Assembly (NCBI GenBank): GCA_946636615.1
Contig: CAMPBE010000008.1
Location: forward strand, 1-39,853
Source: an uncultured bacterium
Lineage (GTDB): Bacteria; Cyanobacteriota; Vampirovibrionia; Gastranaerophilales; Gastranaerophilaceae
Length of the DNA stretch: 39,853 bases
Reading direction: 5' to 3'
The notes below the pieces were generated by a model that was given only the letters and a program-made list of their open reading frames with translations, was not told where the DNA came from and made no database searches. A program made the translations under genes and the position numbers. The first letter of the stretch is position 1. Every line of letters starts with the position of its first letter. Shown here in pieces: positions 1 to 7,322 of this stretch.

Positions 1-7
1 ACATAAT

Positions 8-39
8 AAAAAAGAGGTAAAGGAAAACCCTTACCTCTT
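8..39 (-). terminator. Rho-independent terminator after tRNA-Ile
   Basis: A 9-bp inverted repeat (AAGAGGTAA at 12-20 with TTACCTCTT at 31-39) encloses a 10-nt loop. On the minus strand a T-run follows the stem. It lies just 3' of the tRNA, so it should end that transcript. Confidence 0.8.
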
Positions 40-47
40 CTTTAATC

Positions 48-121
<74 letters not shown>

Positions 122-180
122 ATATCAAATGATACTTTATATTAGCATAAATATTATTTAATTTTCAACCTTAGCATTTG

Positions 181-266
181 AAACCCTTATCAGGCCTCTT
201 GCAAAACGTGACATTTAGTCACCTTTTGCTGCGGCAGAGTACTCTAACCACCTGAGCTAGCAGCCC
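181..266 (-). pseudogene. Broken tRNA-Ile copy with palindromic insert
   Basis: On the minus strand it starts with the exact tRNA-Ile 5' half (acceptor 5' strand and D-arm). It then runs through a foreign segment of about 46 nt and rejoins CCTGATAAGGGT, the anticodon-loop region. The T-arm and acceptor 3' strand are missing, so it cannot fold as a tRNA. An alternative, that it is an unusual functional small RNA, cannot be excluded. Confidence 0.75.
201..229. repeat. 29-nt imperfect palindrome, copy 1
   Basis: The arms GCAAAA and TTTTGC and the inner arms GTGAC and GTCAC surround a 5-nt loop, with one mismatch between the arm pairs. CTCT at 196-199 and AGAG at 236-239 can extend the stem. It interrupts the broken tRNA copy and looks like a small palindromic insert. 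Confidence 0.8.
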
Positions 267-325
267 ATATCAAATGATACTTTATATTAGCATAAATATT
301 ATTTAATTTTCAACCTTAGCATTTG

Positions 326-410
326 AAACCCTTATCAGGCCTCTTGCAAAACGTGACATTTAGTCACCTTTTGCTGCGGCAGAGTGCTCTAACCACCTGA
401 GCCAACAGCC
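326..410 (-). pseudogene. Second broken tRNA copy
   Basis: It has the same organisation as the neighbouring broken copy, but its 5' end differs (GAGGCTGTTGGCTCAGG in place of GGGCTGCTAGCTCAGG). It therefore derives from a second tRNA gene or a hybrid. Acceptor 3' strand and T-arm are absent. It marks the outer edge of the duplicated block. Confidence 0.65.
346..374. repeat. 29-nt imperfect palindrome, copy 2
   Basis: Identical to the copy at 201-229, carried along in the second 145-bp unit. It again sits between a tRNA D-arm and an anticodon-arm fragment. Confidence 0.8.
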
Positions 411-462
411 TCATTTTCGGCAATTTCTAAGTTAGCATGAACATTTTTGAAAATCAAGAGGT

Positions 463-993
463 TTAATTTAAATCTTGTTTTAATATATTTAAAACAAGTT
501 TCAGTGCTTCTTCAGTAAACATAAATTTCATATTTTTTCTGTTATAACCTGGATTTAATTTAAACTCTTTTACTGTTATATTATCTTTATAACCACACGC
601 TATATATACAAGTCCTATTGGCTTATTTTCATCACCTGTAGGACCGGCTATTCCTGTTGTACATAGTACGATGTCGCTGTCTGTAAGCTTTTGCAAACCA
701 ACTGCCATTTCATATGCGCATTGTTCACTTACTGCACCATAATTTTTTAATGTTTCCGATGAAACATTTAAAAACTTCTGTTTTGCTTCATTCGAATATG
801 TTACAAAATTTGCTTTTATGTATGCAGAACTCCCAGAAATATCAGTTAACCTGGAACTCAAAAGTCCTCCTGTACATGATTCTGCAGTAGAAATTTTTAA
901 TGCATTACGTAATAATATTTTTGCAACTTTATATGAAGTTGTTGATTTTAAAGATATTATAAATGCTTCTAAATTTATAAAAGGATTTTTCAT
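463..993 (-). CDS. pncC: CinA C-terminal-type nicotinamide-nucleotide amidohydrolase
   Basis: A 176-residue standalone CinA C-terminal domain. Family members deamidate nicotinamide mononucleotide in the cytosol to recycle NAD. Diagnostic blocks are STAESCTGGLLSSRL near the N-terminus, then TYSNEAK, then TTGIAGPTGDENKPIGLVY. The N-terminal molybdopterin-binding-like half of full CinA is absent, as in E. coli PncC (about 165 aa). An in-frame GTG at 1032 would add 13 residues. That region, however, contains a perfect -35 TTGACA, and the ATG at 993 lies 8 nt after a fair -10, so I choose 993 as a leaderless start. It lies 60 bp beyond the phosphatase gene on the same strand and may also be read through from it. 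Confidence 0.88.
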   Translation of the reverse strand: MKNPFINLEAFIISLKSTTSYKVAKILLRNALKISTAESCTGGLLSSRLTDISGSSAYIKANFVTYSNEAKQKFLNVSSETLKNYGAVSEQCAYEMAVGLQKLTDSDIVLCTTGIAGPTGDENKPIGLVYIACGYKDNITVKEFKLNPGYNRKNMKFMFTEEALKLVLNILKQDLN

Positions 994-1001
994 ATAATAA
1001 A

Positions 1002-1029
1002 ATTCTGAGCCAAAAAAACTTTTTGTCAA
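1002..1029 (-). promoter_or_regulatory. Promoter for the CinA-like gene, probably leaderless
   Basis: TTGACA at 1029-1024, a 16-nt spacer, CAGAAT at 1007-1002, then 8 nt to the ATG at 993. No SD precedes this ATG. The -10 matches consensus at 4 of 6 positions. Confidence 0.5.
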
Positions 1030-1053
1030 CACAATTACAGCTTATGTAATAAA

Positions 1054-3348
1054 TTAATTATCTTCATTATTAAATATAATAGTTAGAACATTTCTATTTC
1101 CAACATGTTGATATTTAATATCATCAGCCATTTCTTTAACCATAAATATACCCAATCCGCCAAGTTCTCTTTGTTCCGGAGGCAATGTAATATCAGGGTC
1201 TTGTTTTTCTAACGGATTGTATGGTACACCTTCATCCTCAAATTGCAATATAATCTGCTTATCTGATTTGCACATCAAAACTTCTATCATACCGACTTTT
1301 GGCGGATAAGAATAAAATGTTATATTAGCATACAATTCTTCACAGCACATATCAAGTTTATTGACAAGTACATCATTTAATCCCCACTCTTGGCAATTAT
1401 TATGAAGCCAAGTGTAAAAAGATTTGTAATTTTCTTTTATTGCCATGTCTTTAAATATCTTTTTCACTGTTTTGTTATTATATTTGAATATCAACATAGT
1501 TAAATCATCACTTTGCGGAACATTTTCTGTGTAATTGTGAATATCTTCTCTTACAGCTTTTGCAATATTATTTATATCATTATCATGAAACTTATTCAAA
1601 CAATCTTTTAAACGTTCTTCACCATACATTTCATTTTCTTTATTCAATGCTTCTGTTATTCCGTCAGTATAAGTAAAAATTGTATCTCCGGCGTTTAATT
1701 GCGACTCATAAACTTTAAATTCAGCATCTTCAAATGCACCCAGCACAATATTTGAATCAAGATCCATATACTTATATTCACTATCTTTTGTTTTTATAAG
1801 CGGTTGATTATGACCGCAATTTATATATGTAACTTTACCTGTATTGATGTTTACTATACCGACAAACATTGTAACAAACAAACCTTGTTTATTTGTAGAA
1901 CAGATTTTTCTGTTTACAGCCTCAATTAATTCCTTAGGTGAATATTTTATCTGTGACATATTATTCATTAGTGTCTTACAGGTCATCATAAACAATGCAG
2001 CAGGTACTCCTTTTCCTGACACATCTGCAATCAAAAACATGAAATTTTCGTCATCAATAAAGCAAAAATCATAAAAATCTCCGCCAACTTCTTTTGCGGG
2101 TTGCATAGATGCAAAAATATCAAATTCTTTCTTATCCGGAAACGGCGGAAAAACACTTGGCAAACTTGATGCTTGAATAGATTTGGCAATAGACAGCTCT
2201 GAATTAATTCTTTCTCTTTCTTTTGTAATAGATTTAATATCGTAGGTCATCTTATCAAACGTTGATGCCAACTCCGCAAATTCTTCCGGTTTTGCAATTG
2301 TAATATGAACATCTTCGCCTTTACTAATTTTATCTGCAATTAGCATCAATTTATCTATGGGTCTTATAATGTATTTTTTTAAAATATAATGCAATAAGTA
2401 AGCAATCAATGTACTTATAAGCATTAATATAATAGATAATATTGTGACATGAATTAAAGCATTTCGGAATAATTCCATTTTTGGAACGTTAATTATTAAA
2501 AACATACCGTTGTCTAGATTTTTTACATATGGTATAAATTTTTTATTATGATACTTATAGTATGTAACCTGCTTTAAATTATCTCTATACCAAGGTACAT
2601 TTGATAAAGATTTGCCTATTAAATTTCTGTTATTGAGATAAGGATCATTAGAAACTAATATATAATCACGGTTTTTATCTGCAAATAATGCAAAACTGTT
2701 TTCTGTAGGTTTCATTTTAGAAATTTCCAAAAATATATTATTAACTTCCCAATCAACAGTTGAGATACCAATTAATTTTCCATCATCACTGTATATACCC
2801 GTACCTGCAGTTATCATTAATTTTTCGCTACCTTGATTTTCTTTATACGGAAGTGACCATGCTGTATTATGCTCTTTTGTAATAGCAGATATTATTTGTC
2901 TATACCAACTCTGATTATGATAATTATATTCCTCACTGTTAAAATTTTCGTCCAATACTACTTTATTTTGATCATTTCTGTATGCATAAATACAAAATCT
3001 TTTTTGATTTTTATCAACAACATACGGTTCAAACCATATACCACCGCCAAGAGAATTTTCGTAGTTTTCAAAAATTTTCGTTATAGCACTTTTAGCAATA
3101 GTCTTATCTTGTCCTGCTTTATAAAATAAACTGCCCATTAGTGCTAAATCTTCGGAATTATTTTCAATACGCAAAACATCTTTATTTATACTTTCCGCAA
3201 AAACACTAATAGAATGTGAATAGCTGTCAATTAATAAAGCTTTTGTATTTTTCAAAAATATATATGAATATATGCACAAAACTGTTGACAATGCAAAAAA
3301 CATTGATAAAACAACAGCCATCATTTGTCTTTTTATATCATTAAACAT
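1054..3348 (-). CDS. Membrane sensor PP2C phosphatase fused to anti-sigma-type kinase domain
   Basis: A 764-aa partner-switch regulator. The order is TM helix (about 11-33), an extracytoplasmic Cache-like sensor (about 35-295), TM helix (about 300-322), HAMP (about 325-378), SpoIIE/RsbU PP2C phosphatase (about 405-622) and an RsbW/SpoIIAB-type HATPase (about 640-760). Metal-binding acids are visible in VGGDFYD (D424), ADVSGKG (D442), YTDG (D562) and SDD (614-615). The HATPase keeps an N-box (EELYAN, 670-675), DEG at 705-707 and GGLGIFMVKEM at 730-740. The STAS gene lies 6 nt upstream in the same operon and is the obvious substrate. Inference: an outside signal sets STAS phosphorylation through the phosphatase and the kinase domain. 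Target sigma factor or effector unknown. Confidence 0.9.
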   Translation of the reverse strand: MFNDIKRQMMAVVLSMFFALSTVLCIYSYIFLKNTKALLIDSYSHSISVFAESINKDVLRIENNSEDLALMGSLFYKAGQDKTIAKSAITKIFENYENSLGGGIWFEPYVVDKNQKRFCIYAYRNDQNKVVLDENFNSEEYNYHNQSWYRQIISAITKEHNTAWSLPYKENQGSEKLMITAGTGIYSDDGKLIGISTVDWEVNNIFLEISKMKPTENSFALFADKNRDYILVSNDPYLNNRNLIGKSLSNVPWYRDNLKQVTYYKYHNKKFIPYVKNLDNGMFLIINVPKMELFRNALIHVTILSIILMLISTLIAYLLHYILKKYIIRPIDKLMLIADKISKGEDVHITIAKPEEFAELASTFDKMTYDIKSITKERERINSELSIAKSIQASSLPSVFPPFPDKKEFDIFASMQPAKEVGGDFYDFCFIDDENFMFLIADVSGKGVPAALFMMTCKTLMNNMSQIKYSPKELIEAVNRKICSTNKQGLFVTMFVGIVNINTGKVTYINCGHNQPLIKTKDSEYKYMDLDSNIVLGAFEDAEFKVYESQLNAGDTIFTYTDGITEALNKENEMYGEERLKDCLNKFHDNDINNIAKAVREDIHNYTENVPQSDDLTMLIFKYNNKTVKKIFKDMAIKENYKSFYTWLHNNCQEWGLNDVLVNKLDMCCEELYANITFYSYPPKVGMIEVLMCKSDKQIILQFEDEGVPYNPLEKQDPDITLPPEQRELGGLGIFMVKEMADDIKYQHVGNRNVLTIIFNNEDN

Positions 3349-3354
3349 TTACTT

Positions 3355-3669
3355 TTATTCTATAGTTAAAAATTTGTCAAATCCAACCATTTTAAATGAA
3401 GCCTGAATTTGTTCAGGAACTTTGGTTAATTTTAGTGTACCATCAGAAGCTTTTAATTCTTTGTACAATTCCAATATTACTTTTAAACCAAAACTTGAAA
3501 TAAATGTAACTTCCGAAAAATCCAAAATTACTTCTTTTATATCTTCTTGAGCATCATAAATAGCATCTTTAATGGATGTCCCATATTCAACCGCAGAATC
3601 CAAATCTAACCTGCCACCAGCTTTTACATATAAACCATTCACACCAAAATTTTTAATCAATATTTGCAT
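3355..3669 (-). CDS. STAS-domain anti-anti-sigma factor-like protein
   Basis: A 104-aa single STAS domain of the SpoIIAA/RsbV type. Such proteins bind or release an anti-sigma kinase depending on phosphorylation of one serine. The switch motif is DFSEVTFISSFGLK, with S58/S59 as candidate phosphorylation sites; in this family that serine precedes the conserved Gly-Leu. The start is set by an SD (AAGAGG, 8 nt before ATG). It is the first gene of an operon with the phosphatase/kinase fusion 6 nt downstream. A strong promoter (TTGACA, 17-nt spacer, extended -10) lies just upstream. No separate anti-sigma gene is in the window. Confidence 0.9.
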   Translation of the reverse strand: MQILIKNFGVNGLYVKAGGRLDLDSAVEYGTSIKDAIYDAQEDIKEVILDFSEVTFISSFGLKVILELYKELKASDGTLKLTKVPEQIQASFKMVGFDKFLTIE

Positions 3670-3707
3670 ATATAAAACCTCTTCTTAAATAGGACTATTA
3701 TGCACTA

Positions 3708-3736
3708 AGATTAGCATATTTAGCCAATTTTGTCAA
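3708..3736 (-). promoter_or_regulatory. Promoter of the STAS-phosphatase operon
   Basis: TTGACA at 3736-3731, a 17-nt spacer, and TAATCT at 3713-3708 preceded by TGC (extended -10). The predicted start point leaves a leader of about 30 nt containing the SD. Confidence 0.6.
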
Positions 3737-3757
3737 TTTATATGTATTTTAAATTTG

Positions 3758-3766
3758 TGATAAAAT
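3758..3766 (+). promoter_or_regulatory. Extended -10 of the flavin reductase gene
   Basis: TGATAAAAT is an extended -10 box 20 nt before the ATG, followed by an AGGAGG SD. The same 9-mer occurs before ribE and the ferritin gene. I see no good -35. Confidence 0.5.
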
Positions 3767-3786
3767 AACAAAAAAGGAGGTTATTT

Positions 3787-4422
3787 ATGAAAGTTTTATT
3801 ATTTAACGGTTCTCCGCATAAAAAAGGATGTACTTTTACAGCATTAGAAGAAATTTCAAAAACTTTACGAGAAGAAGGAATTGAATCTGAAATTTACCAA
3901 ATAGGGACAGAACCTATTTCAGCTTGTAGAGCTTGTTATGCTTGCAGAAAATTAGGCAAATGTGTAATAAATGACAAAATTAATGATTTTTTGGAATACG
4001 CAAAAGATTTTGACGGATTTATATTCGGTTCTCCGGTTCATTACGGCTCTGCATGCGGAGGTATTACAGCATTTTTAGACAGAGCATTCTTCACAGCATT
4101 TCAATCCGGTCGTGGAGATATATTCTTACACAAGCCAGGAGCCGCAATTGCAAGCGCAAGACGTGCAGGTACAACTGCTGCTCTTGATCAACTTAATAAA
4201 TATTTTGCTATAACTCAAATGCCAATGATTTCAGGCAGATATTGGAATATGGTTCATGGTGCAAGTGCAGAACAAGTTCTTGAAGACAAAGAAGGTTTAC
4301 AAAATATGAGAATACTTGCACGCAATATGGCATGGCATCTGAAATGTCAGGAAGCCGGTAAAAAGGCAGGTGTTCCGATGCCAAAAACAGAAGAAATTGT
4401 GTTTACAAATTTCATAAGATAA
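3787..4422 (+). CDS. NADPH-dependent FMN reductase / flavodoxin-fold protein
   Basis: A 211-aa flavodoxin-fold protein of the NADPH-dependent FMN reductase/iron-sulfur flavoprotein group. The N-terminal FNGSPHKKGCT forms the FMN phosphate loop, and GSPVHYGSACG is the second flavin-binding loop. Four Cys between about 48 and 59 (ACRACYACRKLGKC) recall the Cys motif of iron-sulfur flavoproteins, but whether they hold a cluster is not certain. Substrate unknown; likely a cytosolic quinone, azo or general flavin oxidoreductase. A strong SD (AGGAGG) supports the start. It is transcribed alone; the next gene converges with only 4 bp between stops. Confidence 0.85.
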   Translation: MKVLLFNGSPHKKGCTFTALEEISKTLREEGIESEIYQIGTEPISACRACYACRKLGKCVINDKINDFLEYAKDFDGFIFGSPVHYGSACGGITAFLDRAFFTAFQSGRGDIFLHKPGAAIASARRAGTTAALDQLNKYFAITQMPMISGRYWNMVHGASAEQVLEDKEGLQNMRILARNMAWHLKCQEAGKKAGVPMPKTEEIVFTNFIR

Positions 4423-4426
4423 CTGT

Positions 4427-4951
4427 CTAATCCGGCAAAAATGTGCCGATAACAGAAAGAATAAATATCAAAGTAAACGGAATTGCCCAAAGTGTATTTG
4501 TTAAAGTCCACGTATTTTGTGGAGCTTCGGGATAAAATTTTTCGTTTACTTTGTTTATTTTGTCTTGTGCAACAGCAATAAATACTACTGTACAAAAACA
4601 AATTAACCAATATGGATCCGGTATTTTATAAGTGTTGCTCAATATAAAATACCCTATTGCAAATGCAACCGGCGGAAATGCAGGAATATCATGAGCTTTT
4701 ATGTATTTTGCAAGAATACTAAACAACCAAAAACCTGTAATTGGTGCAAAAATTGCCCTCCAAACAGGACTAACTTTATAACCAAACTCATCTCTCAATG
4801 TTTTCCAATATTTGTAAAACATAACCATTTCATAAAAACCAAATGTAATCAAAGAAAGATAAACAACCTTCCAAACAGGTGTATAATCAAAAATATATTT
4901 GTTGTTTTCTATATCATAATCACTTTTCACAATTTCAGCTAAATCAGCCAT
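4427..4951 (-). CDS. Multi-pass membrane protein, DUF4234-like
   Basis: A 174-aa integral membrane protein with about five hydrophobic segments (roughly 27-46, 65-82, 93-108, 113-131, 152-171). The first segment and following LITFGFYEMVMFYKYWKTLRDE resemble the N-terminus of DUF4234-type small membrane proteins, in which a helix is followed by a conserved aromatic/Lys stretch. No catalytic motif. An AAAGGAG SD before ATG fixes the start. It faces the flavin reductase gene tail to tail. Function unknown; the family resemblance is by eye only. Confidence 0.75.
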   Translation of the reverse strand: MADLAEIVKSDYDIENNKYIFDYTPVWKVVYLSLITFGFYEMVMFYKYWKTLRDEFGYKVSPVWRAIFAPITGFWLFSILAKYIKAHDIPAFPPVAFAIGYFILSNTYKIPDPYWLICFCTVVFIAVAQDKINKVNEKFYPEAPQNTWTLTNTLWAIPFTLIFILSVIGTFLPD

Positions 4952-5121
4952 AATAACTCCTTTATTTGTAACTATATTACGTTATTTTACTGTTTTAGTC
5001 AAACAAATAAAATTTATTGTTTGTAAAAATATGTAACAATAATACAAAAATCTCTAAAGTTTTCTTCAATATCAACCGATTAATAATTTGTTGTTAGAGA
5101 AAGTATAAGGAGTGTGTGCTC

Positions 5122-5343
5122 ATGGAAGAAAACAGATATACTGATATGGAAGATATGATGTTAGATTATGGCGAAATGACAAGTTTCAATTTCGATTCAG
5201 CCGATTATAGACAAGTAAGAGATTTACAGAGAATTTCTGACAGTGAATATTCTAAAAAACCGTATGCGTTTAAATACGGCAACTTTGATTTGGTGGATAT
5301 GATTCATGCATTTATTACTCAAAATCAAAGAGAAAAAGCTTAA
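5122..5343 (+). CDS. Small acidic hypothetical protein (73 aa)
   Basis: A 73-aa acidic, Met- and Tyr-rich protein without signal peptide or membrane segment. I do not recognise it. A GTG at 5116 is possible but lies only 3 nt after the SD (AAGGAG, 5107-5112). The ATG at 5122 has a proper 9-nt spacing and is chosen. A box TTAGAGAAA (5094-5102) lies just before the SD, and the same box plus SD precedes the next small gene, 54 bp downstream. The two are probably co-transcribed and end at the terminator at 5670. Confidence 0.7.
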   Translation: MEENRYTDMEDMMLDYGEMTSFNFDSADYRQVRDLQRISDSEYSKKPYAFKYGNFDLVDMIHAFITQNQREKA

Positions 5344-5397
5344 AAATTCAAGATCTATCCGTTTAAATGATTAGAGAAAACATTTAAGGAGTAATTC

Positions 5398-5613
5398 ATG
5401 AACGATAAAGAATTGTTTGAGAATAATTGTTTGCCGCTTTTTTGGCTTGAAGATGAAGAAGAATTCGAACAACCAAAAGTTGAGCCTAAAAAAGACTTGC
5501 AAACATTGTTAGCCGAATTGGAAGATATTAAAAACAGAATTGAAGATCTTTCAGCAAAAGAATGGCATCTTGCAAAATTGATGAAATTTCATAATGCAAG
5601 ATTAACTACATAA
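5398..5613 (+). CDS. Small acidic coiled-coil hypothetical protein (71 aa)
   Basis: A 71-aa protein with an acidic first third (LEDEEEFEQ) and a predicted helix/coiled coil at about 32-60 (LLAELEDIKNRIEDLSAKEW). No known domain recognised. A clear SD (AAGGAG, 8 nt before ATG) and a preceding TTAGAGAAA box match the leader of the 73-aa gene upstream. Lack of membrane segments suggests a cytosolic protein that could bind a partner through its helix; that is inference. Confidence 0.7.
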   Translation: MNDKELFENNCLPLFWLEDEEEFEQPKVEPKKDLQTLLAELEDIKNRIEDLSAKEWHLAKLMKFHNARLTT

Positions 5614-5669
5614 TTACTACTACTACACACTAACCTACTTAAAAGCTACCAAACTTGGGGTGGCAAACC

Positions 5670-5699
5670 CGTCGAATCACTAATTCGGCGATTTTTTTT
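5670..5699 (+). terminator. Terminator of the two small acidic genes
   Basis: Stem CGTCGAAT / ATTCGGCG with loop CACTA, followed by a run of eight T. A smaller GGGGT/ACCC hairpin stands just before it. It also separates these genes from convergent aroB. Confidence 0.85.
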
Positions 5700-5701
5700 G
5701 C

Positions 5702-6778
5702 TTAAAAATCTATATCTTTTAATTCTTCAGGTGACAATTCAATAATATTAACTTTTGAATAATCTATAGGCAAAACAAAAACTAATTTATTCATATGTGC
5801 CTTTTTATCCATTTGCATCAATTTTGCTATTTTGTCAAAATTAAATTTTGGCAGTTGCTTAAACTTCATTTTTTTAATTATATCCATAGCATAAAAATTA
5901 TAATTTTTATCAATCATATTTTTCTTAACTGCAATATTAAAAGCAAATCTTATACCTTCAACAACAGCCTCACCGTGCGTATATTTTTTATAATTATTTA
6001 TTTTTTCTATTGCATGACCGTACGTATGTCCAAAATTTAAAATACGCCTTAAATTTGACTCTTTTTCATCTTTTTCAACAACAGATTTTTTAAGTTTTAC
6101 ACAAATTTCAATTAGTTTTAATAAAACTTTTTCATCTCGTTCAAAAATTTCTTTTATTTTTTCTTCAAGAAAATTTGTAAGATTAAATTCTTCATCACAA
6201 AGGCAACTTTTTTCTATAAATGCATATTTAACAACTTCTCCCAAGCCGGAAAGAAACTGTTTTTCATCAAGAGTTTTCAGAAATTTAGGATTAATAAAAA
6301 CAATCTTAGGCTGATAGAATGAACCAACAAGATTTTTACCATATTTAGTATCAATAGCGGTTTTTCCACCAACAGAACTGTCTGTGCAAGCTAATAGTGT
6401 TGTAGGAACTTGAACAAAGTCGATACCTCGCATATATGTGGAAGCCGCAAAACCTGCCATATCACCTACAACTCCTCCACCTATTGCAACAACAACACTA
6501 TTTCTATCCAACTTGTTTTTTAATGCAAAATCGATAATTTTATAATAATTTTTAAAATTTTTTTCTTTCTCACCGTCCTTAAGTATAAATTTATTTTTTT
6601 TCGGTATATTTAATATTTTGCCATATAATTTTTCTACTTTGGCTGAAATAACGACAATATACTTTCTATCGTTTATATAATTTTTTATTTTTCCCCTCAA
6701 ATCAGCAATAGCATCATCCTCAATAATAATAGGATAATTCTTTTCTGAAGTATTTATTTTTACCGAAATTTCAACCAT
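5702..6778 (-). CDS. aroB: 3-dehydroquinate synthase
   Basis: A 358-aa cytosolic enzyme that converts DAHP to 3-dehydroquinate, the second step of the shikimate pathway, using NAD and a divalent metal. The NAD loop GGGVVGDMAGF lies at about 100-110, followed by QVPTTLLACTDSSVGGKTAID and NLVGSFYQP. Metal ligands fit E181 (GEVVKYA), H251 (NFGHTYGH) and H268 (THGEAV). Length is normal for the family. Its start overlaps the end of aroK by 8 nt, with an AAAGGA SD inside aroK, so the two are translationally coupled. Confidence 0.97.
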   Translation of the reverse strand: MVEISVKINTSEKNYPIIIEDDAIADLRGKIKNYINDRKYIVVISAKVEKLYGKILNIPKKNKFILKDGEKEKNFKNYYKIIDFALKNKLDRNSVVVAIGGGVVGDMAGFAASTYMRGIDFVQVPTTLLACTDSSVGGKTAIDTKYGKNLVGSFYQPKIVFINPKFLKTLDEKQFLSGLGEVVKYAFIEKSCLCDEEFNLTNFLEEKIKEIFERDEKVLLKLIEICVKLKKSVVEKDEKESNLRRILNFGHTYGHAIEKINNYKKYTHGEAVVEGIRFAFNIAVKKNMIDKNYNFYAMDIIKKMKFKQLPKFNFDKIAKLMQMDKKAHMNKLVFVLPIDYSKVNIIELSPEELKDIDF

Positions 6779-7283
6779 TTATTATTTCCTTTATCTCTTT
6801 TGCAATTTCCAAAGGCGTTTTGCCATCTGTAGTTATAATTACATTAGCTTTTTCATAATTTTTAGCTCTCTTATCCATTATTCCTGCAACTTTTTCTACA
6901 GAAAAATCTTTTCTCAATAATGGTCTGTGTGTTTCTGATTTTATACGATTATATATTTCCTGCGGAGATGTTTTCAAATATATTACGATACCGTTATCTT
7001 GTAAAACTGTTCTGTTTTCTTTATCTTCAAAAGCTCCGCCGCCGGTTGAGATTATTTGTTTTTTATTGTTTTTGCAAAATTTTTTTATTTTTTCAGTTTC
7101 TAACATTCTAAAAAACTGTTCACCATGTTTTAAAAAAATATCCGATATTTTTTGTTGGGTGCTTTTTTCAATTTCGTTATCGATATCAATATAAGTATAA
7201 TCAGGCAAAATTTTGAAAAGTTCTTCACCTGTCGTAGTTTTGCCGCAACCCATCATACCAATTAAAACAATATTATTTTTCAT
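6771..7283 (-). CDS. aroK: Shikimate kinase
   Basis: A 170-aa P-loop kinase that phosphorylates shikimate at the 3-OH with ATP. Walker A is GMMGCGKTT (9-17). The DIDNEIE block (from D33) and the STGGGAF glycine loop bind shikimate. RPLLRK belongs to the lid. The start has no SD; instead TAAAAT ends 6 nt before the ATG, suggesting a leaderless message initiated directly after the ctpA terminator. First gene of the aroK-aroB pair. Confidence 0.96.
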   Translation of the reverse strand: MKNNIVLIGMMGCGKTTTGEELFKILPDYTYIDIDNEIEKSTQQKISDIFLKHGEQFFRMLETEKIKKFCKNNKKQIISTGGGAFEDKENRTVLQDNGIVIYLKTSPQEIYNRIKSETHRPLLRKDFSVEKVAGIMDKRAKNYEKANVIITTDGKTPLEIAKEIKEIING

Positions 7284-7289
7284 AGAATT

Positions 7290-7295
7290 ATTTTA
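7290..7295 (-). promoter_or_regulatory. -10 box for leaderless aroK
   Basis: TAAAAT ends 6 nt before the aroK ATG, and no SD is present. No convincing -35; the upstream bases belong to the ctpA terminator stem. This makes the call moderate. Confidence 0.4.
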
Positions 7296-7296
7296 C

Positions 7297-7322
7297 AATA
7301 AAAAAGCCCGAAAGGGCTTTTT
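7297..7322 (-). terminator. Terminator after the CtpA-type protease gene
   Basis: AAAAAGCCC / GGGCTTTTT with a GAAA loop (TTTC on the minus strand), flanked by T-runs in both directions. It begins next to the protease stop codon and ends only about 15 nt before the aroK ATG. Confidence 0.85.

Noticed and set aside
994-1032. GTG start giving a 189-aa CinA-like protein
   Set aside because: The added codons hold a perfect TTGACA and a -10 placed for the ATG at 993; no SD supports the GTG.
4433-4447. Hairpin CGGCA/TGCCG as terminator of the flavin reductase gene
   Set aside because: The stem is 5 bp, has no T-run on either side, and lies inside the last codons of the convergent membrane-protein gene.
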